Shown here piece after piece: positions 1 to 10,600 of a DNA stretch of 64,000 nucleotides. The notes under the pieces are model-generated. The model did no database searches. It saw only the letters and a list, made by a program, of their open reading frames with translations, and was not told the DNA's origin. Source of the stretch: an uncultured Prevotellaceae bacterium (GTDB lineage: Bacteria; Bacteroidota; Bacteroidia; Bacteroidales; Bacteroidaceae); contig CAMKTJ010000002.1 of assembly GCA_946415645.1 (NCBI GenBank), forward strand, positions 1 to 64,000, given 5' to 3'. The translations under genes were made by a program, and so were the position numbers. Within the stretch, counting starts at the first letter, position 1. Each line of letters starts with the position of its first letter.

Positions 1-2
1 TC

Positions 3-107
3 ACGACGGGCATCAGCTTCTATCGTGTAAATTTGAAAGCCCTCGATGCAGCGTATAGCGAAGCATTCCCAAATTCAACAGCAATTAACATTAATAAAAA
101 GAAATAA
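3..107 (+). CDS. C-terminal fragment of an upstream CDS cut by the window edge (…TTGISFYRVNLKALDAAYSEAFPNSTAININKKK*)
   Basis: Open frame from the window edge to TAA at 105-107, just before the next ATG at 109. Confidence 0.4.
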   Translation, partial: TTGISFYRVNLKALDAAYSEAFPNSTAININKKK

Positions 108-108
108 A

Positions 109-528
109 ATGGAACCAAGAGGTATTAGAAATAACAATCCGTTAAACATCAGGCGTTCAAAGGATAAGTGGCAGGGCTTAAAGACCTTGCAGGAAGATAA
201 GGAGTTCTTCCAGTTTACTGAAATGAAATGGGGTTGGCGGGCAGCATTCAGGCTGCTCTGCCATACCTACTACGGGAAGTACAAGTTGCGCACCATACGG
301 GATATTATCTACCGCTGGGCACCGCCCAACGAGAATGGGACGCTGGTGTATATCCGCAGTGTGGCAGAGCGGACGGGCATCAATGCCGATAAGGAGCTGG
401 GCGACCCTGCCACGCATGCAGCCCAATGGCTGATGATAGGCATGGCCATGGCCATGGTGGAAAACGGCACCGCCAATCAGGATTGGCTGAGTATGCTGAA
501 AGGATACTCACTCGCAATGGGCGAATAG
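109..528 (+). CDS. Phage-like structural protein P5-type small protein (MEPRGIRNNNPLNIR…)
   Basis: RGIRNNNPLNIR N-terminal motif typical of Bacteroidetes P5-like proteins; start placed at 109 rather than the ORF-track start 46. Confidence 0.6.
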   Translation: MEPRGIRNNNPLNIRRSKDKWQGLKTLQEDKEFFQFTEMKWGWRAAFRLLCHTYYGKYKLRTIRDIIYRWAPPNENGTLVYIRSVAERTGINADKELGDPATHAAQWLMIGMAMAMVENGTANQDWLSMLKGYSLAMGE

Positions 529-543
529 ACCCACCCCCCCAAT

Positions 544-582
544 TAAAGCCTCTGGGCTCGATGCTCAGGGGCTTTTTCTTTA
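544..582 (+). terminator. Rho-independent terminator
   Basis: AAGCCTCTG-loop-CAGGGGCTT stem (one G.T pair) followed by TTTTTCTTT, just after the 528 stop. Confidence 0.6.
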
Positions 583-3500
583 TTTTCCTACGACGAACTT
601 GCCGTCTTCTGTTATACCTTCGGCAGAGATTATCATATCCGTGCATGTTGAATTGTTCCAGAACTCAACGTGTGCCTTACCGTTCTCGTCTGTCCAGAGG
701 TTGGGATTCCAGTAGAGGGTGCGGCGGAAGTCGTTCATCGGAGGCATTTGCCCATAGTCTTCCGTCTGGAACACTTCCACGGGTTCGAAGCCTTGGTATG
801 ACGTATAGCGTATGCCCTTCATCTTTCTCCCTCCAAAGCCTTGCTTGGCGTAGCAGTAAACCACGTATGGGTTTGTGGCTTGAATGTCCGTCGATTTGGT
901 TATGCCGTAAGCCAAGTTTTGACCTTCTGCAATGTACAGGGATTTCAGGTCTTCCAATAATATAGGCAAATCGACATTTGGCCTTGAAAAACGTGCAAAA
1001 GTTTGAGCGCTTTTCACAAATCTATTTGCTAGCTGTTTTCTTACTCCGTCTCTATCTATCTCAGGAGGAATATTAATGACACGATCGTAAACAGATGTGC
1101 TGGTCCTTATCTGAAGATTCGTAATGGTGCAGAACAGATTATTAACCATCCATACGACGGGGCGTCCGTTTATTTCGAGTCCATCTCGCCATACAGGAAT
1201 CCAATAGCTGGGAGCCATGTTATCGTAACTGCTGTAATCACCACCGAATTTCCAGTCGAAATAAGAAAGGTCGCCGACATCAAATATCATGCCAGGCAGG
1301 AAAGGATAATCATCTCTTACCATATTGTTAGATGCTGAAACGGCAGCCCATAATGCTTTGTCCGTTGGTGTTTCTCCCTGAAACATCTTGTTTTTTGATA
1401 TGAGCCAATCCACAAGGGTAGGGGGTTCTTCGCCACGGTCGAGATAGTCCTCGGCTTCCTTCTCGCAGTCATAGTAGAGTGTGGAGTGTAACTGTGCATT
1501 CTTTTCGTCGGCGAATCCGCTCCAGGCAAGATTGTTGATTCTTCTTGACTTGACGGTAACTTCGCGCAACGTTTTTGTGCGGGCACCCTGAAATTTCTCC
1601 CAGACTTCTTCGCTATCGTCGGGGATGTCCCAATGACGCAGTTGGAAGTTGTCCATGGGTATCTGTCCGACTTCGAACTCCTCGGGAAGCCTGGGAGTGG
1701 GGGAGAAATGACGGTTGATGGGGATGATGTATTTGTCTGAGATGCCACCCTTGCCAGCCGAAATGCTCATTGACCACTCTCCCTGTATGTCGGGAACGAT
1801 CATGACGTAATACCCCGTGCTGTCCGTGACGGCAGACAGACCGATGTTTTCCTCGCCGCCTCGCAAAGTGGCAGAGACGGTAACGCCAGCCACGTCTGCA
1901 TTGGTGCCCTTCCTTGCTTTGATAGTACCATCGATAGCCAGTTTGCTTTCGTAGGGCTGTAGCGACTTCTGGTCTCCCTTTCCGTTCATTGCATTCCAGT
2001 CGTAACGCCTCCATCCCTGAATCATCATCAGCAGGTCGGCAGCCTGGCGGTGCTCAGCATCATCGCTCTCGAAGTAGTATTCGGGATTGGCGATATATCC
2101 CTTGATGTCGCTTCCCAGCAACATCCACGTCTTGATGTCGCCCCGTTTGCCATTGACCACACTGCTGGCATCCATAGCAGAGAAGGAGAGCGAGGTATAG
2201 GGGGTGGAGGTAATGTCCATTGATACCTTGCCGCAGGGCATGAGCTTTGTCGTGGTGGTCTGGATCTGCAGGGAGTCGGCATATTCCGGACAGCGGAAGA
2301 CGAAGCGGTCTGCCAAGGCTCCGCCTTCGGTCTCGAAGACAGTGACCTGCGAAACGCCTTCGGGCAGCACATCGCGGGCGATGGAGAAATGCTGGTAATC
2401 CCGGGCATTGAACGTAAATGACTTCAGGACCTTTCCGCTATGTATAAGTGCATAGCCGAGCTCCTTGCCAGAAAGTCCTGACGTTGCCCAGATGTCTATC
2501 GTAAGACTGTCGTCGCGAAGAGCATCCACCCGCAGGGAAATACCTTCGTCCTGTGCCTGAGGAAGTTTGTATGAATGGGATTTACCATCAATCACGATAT
2601 CCACCGATTCGTGGTCTGCAGAATCGGGAATCTCCACCACTCCGCGCTCACCTTTTATAATATATGCAATGCGGGCAGGAAGTCCCTTCACCAGATTTCC
2701 GCCCTCGGGATAGAAGGAGCGTTTCTTCTCCTTGGCTGTTTCCATGGTCGTGAGGCGCGTCTCCTTGTCCAGACGGGGGGTGTAGTCGCCTTCCTTCTTA
2801 GGCTCCCTGAATATGGGGATTATCCTGGAGAAGCAGGCGTTCTGGCTCCAATTGGTCATATAGCGGGTGTAAGCCCTCAGCTCGTAAAATCCTGTAGGCA
2901 ACACGTCATTGTCCAATTTAATGCTTCCAGCCCCTATGCCGTGTGTCACGTATATTTTCTTGTGTTCAATAACGTCACCCAACGGACTGACCAGATCTAC
3001 ATAGAGGATGCTGCTAAGGTTCCCGCGTCGCTCTGTGTCGGTGCGGACAACGTAGGTCTTGAACCAAATGGTCTCGCCCTTGAAGTAGCCTGTATTGTCG
3101 AGGTGCAGATAGACTTTCTCTTGCGGAAGGGCATTCCTCCATTTCGCCTTCGATTGTCCGTCTTCCGTCTCGGTCATAGCATAGAATTTGCCCTCATCCA
3201 AAGCACTTTCGGCATCTGTGCGGGCCATGACGGAGAGGTACTTCTCCATATTACGATTATATCCTATATAGTCGATGGATTCTACAAGGTTTCTTCCTAT
3301 ATCTCTGGGCCAAGTCAGCTCTTGCAGGACGTTGTATTTCTCCATGTTTATCATCACCGAGCGGCATTTCACGCCATTTGCTGTAAGCTTAAACGTCATG
3401 TTATCAACCTCGGAAAAGCCGTCGCGTTGGGTATAGTTGATATAGAACTTTATGGCGCGCCTGGATACTGCGGACGTTTCTTCCGCATAAACGACGGTGT

Positions 3501-4347
3501 TTGCCGATATTTCACCCTCGAAATAGACCAACTCGCAGGAGCTGGGTCTGAGGTAAATCTTTCCTGCTATCAAGTCGCTGCCTTTTTTAGGCGTCAGGGT
3601 GATGCACCTCAGGCCCTCCCCGTTGTCGTTGGTATAGCCCTCGGAGGAAAGCTGATAGTTCTTCTTGAGCCATGAGGCTGTTACCCCCGGATGCAAAGGT
3701 CCCACATATCCTTTCCAGAACATATCGTTCTCTGTGTTAGGCCCGAGGCAAAAGATGTGGTGCAGATTAGTCCTGCGCAGGTTGGATGCCCCTTGGCCAG
3801 TAGCCGAGATATTATAGTAAAAGCCGTTGTAGAGTTTGATCAGGTTGATGATTCCTGCAGAACCGGCTTCCAGGAAAGACTCGATCATCTCGTTGCCTTC
3901 GTTCGTCTGCAAGGTAATACGCGAGAAGAAAGGCACGCGGTGTTTCTGGTTGGCATTAGTCTCTTTTTTCAGCTTTTTTGCCAAGCGTACGAGGAGCGAT
4001 TCGTTGGATTCGACGCTTACTTCCTGTAAGTCTTTGGACAAATGCGTCAGCTGGATGGTGACTCCCAGCTCGGACTTCTTAAGCACAAGTGTTTTGTACC
4101 CGACGCACGAAATCTTCACCTGCTCGTTGTCTCCTATCTTGAGCTCAGCATCACCATCCTCGTTGGTCCATGCCCCTCTGCCATCGGCTACATACAAACA
4201 GACGCCATCAAGGGCTTCGCCTGTTTCTGCATCCACAACGTGGTATTTGTCTTGGGCAATAACGGAGATAGAAAAAAATAGCGAAACAAAAATGCTGAGT
4301 AGCTTTTTATAATCGAAAGCTACAAATACGCAATTCATCTTCTTCAT
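580..4347 (-). CDS. Large secreted protein with N-terminal carboxypeptidase-regulatory-like domain and MG2/alpha-2-macroglobulin-like region
   Basis: 1255 aa, signal peptide, VDAETGEALDGVCLYV (CarboxypepD_reg-like), KVYLHLDNTGYFKGETIWFKTYVV (MG2-like). Confidence 0.6.
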   Translation of the reverse strand: MKKMNCVFVAFDYKKLLSIFVSLFFSISVIAQDKYHVVDAETGEALDGVCLYVADGRGAWTNEDGDAELKIGDNEQVKISCVGYKTLVLKKSELGVTIQLTHLSKDLQEVSVESNESLLVRLAKKLKKETNANQKHRVPFFSRITLQTNEGNEMIESFLEAGSAGIINLIKLYNGFYYNISATGQGASNLRRTNLHHIFCLGPNTENDMFWKGYVGPLHPGVTASWLKKNYQLSSEGYTNDNGEGLRCITLTPKKGSDLIAGKIYLRPSSCELVYFEGEISANTVVYAEETSAVSRRAIKFYINYTQRDGFSEVDNMTFKLTANGVKCRSVMINMEKYNVLQELTWPRDIGRNLVESIDYIGYNRNMEKYLSVMARTDAESALDEGKFYAMTETEDGQSKAKWRNALPQEKVYLHLDNTGYFKGETIWFKTYVVRTDTERRGNLSSILYVDLVSPLGDVIEHKKIYVTHGIGAGSIKLDNDVLPTGFYELRAYTRYMTNWSQNACFSRIIPIFREPKKEGDYTPRLDKETRLTTMETAKEKKRSFYPEGGNLVKGLPARIAYIIKGERGVVEIPDSADHESVDIVIDGKSHSYKLPQAQDEGISLRVDALRDDSLTIDIWATSGLSGKELGYALIHSGKVLKSFTFNARDYQHFSIARDVLPEGVSQVTVFETEGGALADRFVFRCPEYADSLQIQTTTTKLMPCGKVSMDITSTPYTSLSFSAMDASSVVNGKRGDIKTWMLLGSDIKGYIANPEYYFESDDAEHRQAADLLMMIQGWRRYDWNAMNGKGDQKSLQPYESKLAIDGTIKARKGTNADVAGVTVSATLRGGEENIGLSAVTDSTGYYVMIVPDIQGEWSMSISAGKGGISDKYIIPINRHFSPTPRLPEEFEVGQIPMDNFQLRHWDIPDDSEEVWEKFQGARTKTLREVTVKSRRINNLAWSGFADEKNAQLHSTLYYDCEKEAEDYLDRGEEPPTLVDWLISKNKMFQGETPTDKALWAAVSASNNMVRDDYPFLPGMIFDVGDLSYFDWKFGGDYSSYDNMAPSYWIPVWRDGLEINGRPVVWMVNNLFCTITNLQIRTSTSVYDRVINIPPEIDRDGVRKQLANRFVKSAQTFARFSRPNVDLPILLEDLKSLYIAEGQNLAYGITKSTDIQATNPYVVYCYAKQGFGGRKMKGIRYTSYQGFEPVEVFQTEDYGQMPPMNDFRRTLYWNPNLWTDENGKAHVEFWNNSTCTDMIISAEGITEDGKFVVGK

Positions 4348-4823
4348 GTTATTTCTTATTAATATGTGTTGTTCAATATATTCCCGGTCTTCTGCTCGAA
4401 CACCCTGACAGGGGCAAAGATAGGAAAGTTATTTAATACATACAACTGTTTTCTGAAAAATTTTAATATTCTTCAGTAAATAATACTCAATTTTCATTAA
4501 TCACGATATATTAGAAATGCCGTAGGGTAGTGCCTGCAAAACACCCACTTTTGTGTATTGTGGCATTCTACTATCTGCCGTAACTTTGCAGTCGAAATTG
4601 GATTTCGCCTGCGAGCCTCGGCTGCACTCGGGAAAGCTCAAATAGATTTGGCTCTCCTCTCGTTTGCACGAGCCTTGCACTCGGATTTCATCCAAGTGCG
4701 AGACCCAGAATTTGGAGCAAGGAGCAAGGAGCAAGAGATTTGCTTTACCTTCCAACAATCCCCTTGCCCCTAACCACTTGCCCCTTGCCCCTGTAATAAG
4801 ATATTTGAAATATACAATATATT

Positions 4824-4964
4824 ATGAACACACAAAGATTTGTTTTCGGGATTACAATGCTATTGATAACATCCTCTGTATCAGCGTATGATGTAGTTAT
4901 TGATGATGAAACTGTTCAGGATAGCACAAAGACTAAAAGTAAAACGACTGAGTTAAAGGGATAA
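4824..4964 (+). CDS. 46-aa putative secreted small protein (MNTQRFVFGITMLLITSSVSAYDVVIDDETVQDSTKTKSKTTELKG)
   Basis: ATG at 4824, TAA at 4962-4964; signal-peptide-like N-terminus; below the ORF-track cutoff. Confidence 0.35.
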   Translation: MNTQRFVFGITMLLITSSVSAYDVVIDDETVQDSTKTKSKTTELKG

Positions 4965-5036
4965 CGCATTTTTGTCTCTTCTATTGGTTTACTGAAATAG
5001 TTTTTTGTATCTTTGCAGCCGAGATAGTTACAAGAT

Positions 5037-5843
5037 ATGGCAACATTGATAATAGGTCTTCTGATACCATTGCTGGGTACGATGCTTGGCTCTGCCTTTG
5101 TGTTTTTTATGCGAGGTGAGATGTCCGTACGCCTGCAGAAATCGCTGTTGGGCTTTGCTTCGGGTGTTATGGTGGCAGCATCAGTATGGTCGTTGCTGAT
5201 TCCTGCAATGGAGATGGCGACCCCCTCCAATTCTCAATTCTCAATTTTCAATTCTCAATTCTCAACTGTTCTGCCTGCAGCAGTCGGTTTCCTGTTGGGA
5301 ATAGGCTTCCTATTATTGATAGATGAACTGACGCCTCACCTGCATATCGGCACAGATAAGCCGGAGGGCGTGAAGTCTCATCTGTCCAGGACAGCTATGC
5401 TGGCTCTGGCCGTTACCATCCATAACTTGCCGGAGGGTATGGCCGTAGGTGTAGTGTTTGCCGGAGCAGAAAGCACACTCTCTAATATCTCTCTGGCCAG
5501 TGCTCTTGCTGTGGCACTGGGTATTGCCATCCAGAATGTGCCGGAGGGTGCCATTATCTCCATGCCCATGAGGGCAGCAGGAAACTCCAAGTGGAAGTCC
5601 TTCCTGATTGGCTCCCTGAGTGGCGCCGTAGAGCCTATAGGAGCTGTTGCCGTCTTGTTGCTGGCCTCACAGCTATTGCCCGTACTGCCTTATATGCTGG
5701 CCTTTGCTGCAGGAGCCATGTTCTATGTGGTAGTAGAGGAACTTATCCCAGAGGCCTCCGGCGGTCAGCATTCCAACCTCAGCACCATAGGCTTCGCCAT
5801 CGGCTTCGTCCTGATGATGGTACTGGACGTGGTGATGGGTTAA
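5037..5843 (+). CDS. ZIP family metal transporter
   Basis: HNLPEGMAVGVVFAG and QNVPEGAIISMPMR motifs, multiple TM segments. Confidence 0.9.
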   Translation: MATLIIGLLIPLLGTMLGSAFVFFMRGEMSVRLQKSLLGFASGVMVAASVWSLLIPAMEMATPSNSQFSIFNSQFSTVLPAAVGFLLGIGFLLLIDELTPHLHIGTDKPEGVKSHLSRTAMLALAVTIHNLPEGMAVGVVFAGAESTLSNISLASALAVALGIAIQNVPEGAIISMPMRAAGNSKWKSFLIGSLSGAVEPIGAVAVLLLASQLLPVLPYMLAFAAGAMFYVVVEELIPEASGGQHSNLSTIGFAIGFVLMMVLDVVMG

Positions 5844-5864
5844 GACGGATATGCAGACATTGGG

Positions 5865-7448
5865 TTAGAATCCTACCCACAACTGGCGGGTGAACTTGCG
5901 GTACAGCTCATCCCAGCGGGTGACGGTGGCACCGAAGAAGTCACGTGTGTATCCGTCCAGGAAGGTATTTTTCTCATCCTCGTTGGTAAGTGACTGCCAT
6001 GTCTGCTCTACAAAGGGCAGTTCACGTTTGCCCTTGTCAAGGAAGTATTGCTGTCCGTTCTCTATGTCCTTACGGCTGTTGGCCCATCTGACGGTTGCCA
6101 GACGGTTGGCCTGACGGTAATGCCAAAGTGCTGCATCGTCACGCAGGCGGTGCTGACCGCAGATGTCCAGCATGGTGGGCAGGGTAGTGTTTCCTGCAAA
6201 GATAGGGAAGCGAGGTGATTCACCAGGATTGTCCAGACAGATCCATGCTACGCCTCCCACCTCGTTGGGAAGCCAGGAACGCAGCTGAATGATGGTACTA
6301 TAGGCACACCATGATACACTGACGGTACGTATGTTCTGCAGGGTGGAGTCGTTCAGCAGTTTGCCATAGAGTGTTATCTCATCGGGTCTCATCCATGGGT
6401 TGGTAATCATGGCCTTGCCCTTTACCTCTGACTTGGCAGCCAGACTGTCTATCTTGCAGGAGAGGCTCTGGTCTGTTCCCTCGTAATAAGAACCCAGCAA
6501 CTTGGCTACACGCTCTACGCTTACCAATGAATCAGGACGCACGCTCACGGGCAGTTCCTCCATATCGGCTGTAAAACCCTTAGAAGGTGCCAACTGCTGC
6601 ATGATGTATAGCTCACGAACAGAATAGTTCTTGGGCTCGTCATAGTAGTTGCCACCGCTGTATGCCTTCCAGAAAGAGAAATCCTCCTTGCCGTCCCACA
6701 GTTTCATCTTACGGGCCACCTCAAAGACATTGTCAGAGGCCATGAAGTGGTCGGGGTCTGAGAGGTCTATCTTGCCGATTCTGCTGACGTTGGCGCTGAC
6801 GGCAATCTCATCATCGGGGATACGTTGGGCAGCCCATACACCACCAATTTTCTTAGGACCTTCGCCCTGTACCTCAAAAATCCAAACCTCGTTGGGGTCG
6901 GCAATGGTCAGACACTCGCCTGAGTCGCCATAACCGTATTTCTTTATCAGTTCGCCCATCAGACGGATAGCCTCACGTGCTGTGGTGCAACGTTCCAGGG
7001 CTACACGTGCCAGTTCCTCTATCATGAACATGCCCGCCTTGTTCTCCATGGTGTCTCTGCCGCCATAGGTAGTCTCACCAATACCCAGCTGATGTTCGTT
7101 CAGACAAGGGTAGGCGGTATTCAGGTAACGGTAGGTATGTTTAGCCTGTGGAATCTGTCCTTTCTCCTTGACGCCTGTACGGTCATCGGCATGCTCGGTA
7201 TGCATGGTGCCTTCATAGATACTCATGATGGTATCGCGTGGATAGTCCTGTGCAGGAACCATATTCATCCAGGTACGGTACCACGAGTCGCAGGTATGGC
7301 TGGTGATAACGCTGCCGTCGGCAGATGCTTTCTTGCCTACCATAATACTGGTGCAGGCGTCTTTAGCGCTCTGTGCCATCACCGTCATGTTGTTTCCTGC
7401 AATGCCCATCAGGACGGTCAGGAGTATCAGAAGTCCATGTTTTCTCAT
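5865..7448 (-). CDS. C69 family dipeptidase (secreted)
   Basis: Signal peptide then ACTSIMVGKKASADGSVITSHTCDS, peptidase family C69 N-terminal Cys motif. Confidence 0.9.
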   Translation of the reverse strand: MRKHGLLILLTVLMGIAGNNMTVMAQSAKDACTSIMVGKKASADGSVITSHTCDSWYRTWMNMVPAQDYPRDTIMSIYEGTMHTEHADDRTGVKEKGQIPQAKHTYRYLNTAYPCLNEHQLGIGETTYGGRDTMENKAGMFMIEELARVALERCTTAREAIRLMGELIKKYGYGDSGECLTIADPNEVWIFEVQGEGPKKIGGVWAAQRIPDDEIAVSANVSRIGKIDLSDPDHFMASDNVFEVARKMKLWDGKEDFSFWKAYSGGNYYDEPKNYSVRELYIMQQLAPSKGFTADMEELPVSVRPDSLVSVERVAKLLGSYYEGTDQSLSCKIDSLAAKSEVKGKAMITNPWMRPDEITLYGKLLNDSTLQNIRTVSVSWCAYSTIIQLRSWLPNEVGGVAWICLDNPGESPRFPIFAGNTTLPTMLDICGQHRLRDDAALWHYRQANRLATVRWANSRKDIENGQQYFLDKGKRELPFVEQTWQSLTNEDEKNTFLDGYTRDFFGATVTRWDELYRKFTRQLWVGF

Positions 7449-7655
7449 ATAGTTATATTTTTTATACTTTTTTCTTACGAAAGGCCAAAGGTAGTGTAAA
7501 CTGACTGAAATACAAAATAAAACGGAGATTTATTTTTACTTCCGACCGCTAGTTCCCTTTGGCGTTAGCCAATGGGGCAAAAAAATCTGCGCCACAGCTG
7601 CAGAAGCCATGACGCAGAAGTTATTGTCAGAGAGTATTCTCTTTTTTGTTATGGA

Positions 7656-10600
7656 TTAGAAGAGAACCTTTTTTCCATTAATGATATAAATACCTTTCTT
7701 TAATCCATTGAACATTGAACATTGACCATTGAACATCTTTCTTCCGCTAAGGTCGTAAACAGCTCCCTCGCCATCGAAGAGGGTTGGGGTGGGTTCGCTT
7801 ATTCCGTCCTCCTCATCCTGAGTTGGATTATGGTAGCCAAGAACCGTATCATAAATTACCAATTTACGGGTATTGTTCAGAACGGGATACTTATCCTCTC
7901 CAATGGTCTGGTACCAGTCAATAACGGTTTGGTCACCATTCAGCTTGTAGCAAATCTCGCCGCTTGCAAGTGTCTTGTCATCAACTTTGGTAACCTCCTG
8001 TGGTGTTGCTGTTCTTCCACTACCAGAACCGTTGATGTTCTCGCCTTTACAATAGCTATTGAAAATCTTGGAGTTGCCACCATTCAGGGCACCGAAGAAC
8101 TGGCCGTTTCTGGGAGAATTCACTGTTCCGATAGACAAACAGTTCTTAATGGTAGTAGTGGCAGAGTTACAATAACCTACCATGCCGCCAAATGTACAGT
8201 TACCAGGTGCTGTAGCAGTGTTGTTAAGCTGACCATCGAACAGACAGCTGGTAATGTTGAGGACGGCTGCTGCGTTATTGTTGGCATATCCTACAATACC
8301 GCCATAGTTACCACCGCCTCCGGCGTCAGTTGAATTGAAGGTGCCAGAGTATGTACAACGAATGATGTTGGTTGTTCCATTGTCAGCACATCCCAAGATA
8401 CCACCTTGTCTGCCACCCTCTCTTGCGTTAGCGAAATCCATATAGCTGTGGATGTCTCGGATGGTTACGTTCTCGTCACGAGCATAACCAATTACGCCCA
8501 TGTACTGCTGATTAGCTGCATTGTCCATTTCGCCATAGATGGAGAAGTTCTCTACAATGGCATTGGTTGAGAGTACACCGAACAGACCGTAGAAGTTCTG
8601 TGTTGAAGAGACGTTGAAGTTGCTGATTATATGATTCTGTCCATCGAAGTGACCCTTATAGCCAATGCCTTTGTCGCCCCAGAATCCGATGGGCTCGTTC
8701 CATTCGCAATCTGTCATGTCAATGTCATCAGCAAGAACAGCATCTGATGTGTTCATACCCATGTTGACAACGCCTGCGAAGATAATCAGATGCTTTGCCG
8801 TAGACAGTTGATATACGCCATCCACCTTGGGAATGTCTATCAGGTCGGCATTGTTCAGCTTGTCTGCAATGGCAAGAGCCTCTTCGGCTGTGACATCTCC
8901 ATCGACAAAATGATCCTGAGCGGACACAATCTCCTTGTCCCACTCATTATAAATATCATCAGATATCATACCTTTACCATCCATATCGCCAAGGAAATCA
9001 CTCAGCTTGATGGATGCGTCAAACATTGCGATGTAAGCCTTGCGAGTGGTAAGTACTTCGTTAAAGAGCTCAGAGAAGCTGTTGATAAGTTCCAACTTTT
9101 TCTTGCCTGTATCTGCAATCGCTACTGCTGCCACTAGGTCCTGAAGCTGGTTCTTCAGGGCTTGTGAAACGTTGGGATACTGGTTGAACTTATCAAATTC
9201 ATCATACTTAAAGTCTATAATGATTTGGGCGCGGGCAACGAAACCGTTCAGTACATCCGTTAGCTTCTCGTTGGCCTCTTCTTCCTTACCCAGATAGTAA
9301 ACATGAATGTTGCCGAAGGGCATCCAGTCACTGGCAAGACCAGTTGCCAGGTTACGCATTCCTATTGTCAGCGTGCTGTCAGTAACCTCGGTTGCACAGA
9401 AGTTCAGGTAACGTCCTGCATTGAAGGCAACAGAACAGCCGTTCCTTCCATTGGGAACATAACCAACAACGCTATATTCAATTGTATATTCAGCATCGCC
9501 GCCTTCTGTTCCGAGGCAGTTTTCGCCAATCTCGGCTTCGGCTAAGCTGATATAATCCTCGCCTGGAGACATGAAATAGTTGAAGGTATTGTTCATATAG
9601 AACTGACCGGCGTAGAACGGACATGCAACATCAGTACCGGCACGGAACAGACCGTTGACAGTAGTCATATAGATACCGTTGGGTATTTCCTTGAGTGTCT
9701 GGGAAGCCTTGAAAATCTTGTTGTTAAAGCCTTCGGCAATAGGCATGATTTCTGTTTTGCCGGCTACGCTTGCAGTACCGCCTTCAAATTCAACGGTCCA
9801 TCCTTCGTAACCGTCCTTGAAGTCTGGATTAACCAGCAGGCGGGTTATCTCGGTTCCAGATGTGATGCCACCTGCGATGGCATTCTCCAGCATCTGATTC
9901 ACAAAGGTCATCTCGGCCTCAATGGCTTCATCGTCCAGGTTCATGTTATCCATGATGAAGGCATAGCTTCCGTTGGGATAATCATTGTTCGGCTCTATTG
10001 CATCATCGGGATCAAGGTAAGCCTGAAGGAACTCAGTCCATTCGCCTTCCAAGCTATTGTCCTCTATATACTTGGCTGCATCCTGACAAGTCTTTACATA
10101 GGCTTCATAGTTGACAGCAGATGTCTTGATGTTCTGCTTAATCTCGCTGGCTTCCTTATAGGCAGCAAGGAACTTGTCGAGCTCTGTAATATCCTCCCAT
10201 GACTGGATTTCAGCCTTGTATGCATCTGTTAATCCCTTATATGCTACAATCTCCTCCAAAAAGTCATTCTCTTTAGTGATGCACGAACTGATGAAGGATG
10301 CTACAGAAGAGGGATCATCGGGGTTGGCGTTCTCGTAGTCTTCGTTGTCTGTCTGATATACAAGGCCATAGATGTCGCCATAGGGAACAGGATATGTGTT
10401 CACACTGATAATCTGATGCCAAACGGGATCAATGAATGACTCTTCGTTCAGCTTCCAGGTAATCTCGCCGTTGGCGAGTATGTTCTCGTCTGTTTGTTCA
10501 GGCATAATTCCCTTCTCTGATCCGCTTCCTTTGCCCTTGGTAGCACCACTTAGGTAATAGTTCTTACCGGCGTAGGAGGTGTTGCTGTTGTTAAGTGTAC

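Noticed and set aside
426-965. ORF overlapping the P5-like gene and the end of the large minus-strand gene, and the many other shadow ORFs (e.g. 2575-3675, 46927-47778, 50615-51292, 51314-51928)
   Set aside because: Antisense or out-of-frame to genes with clear family motifs; composition and lack of motifs indicate spurious ORFs.
4501-4758. 85-aa minus-strand ORF and the overlapping 71/75-aa plus-strand ORFs
   Set aside because: Located in repeat-like DNA, no recognisable domain.
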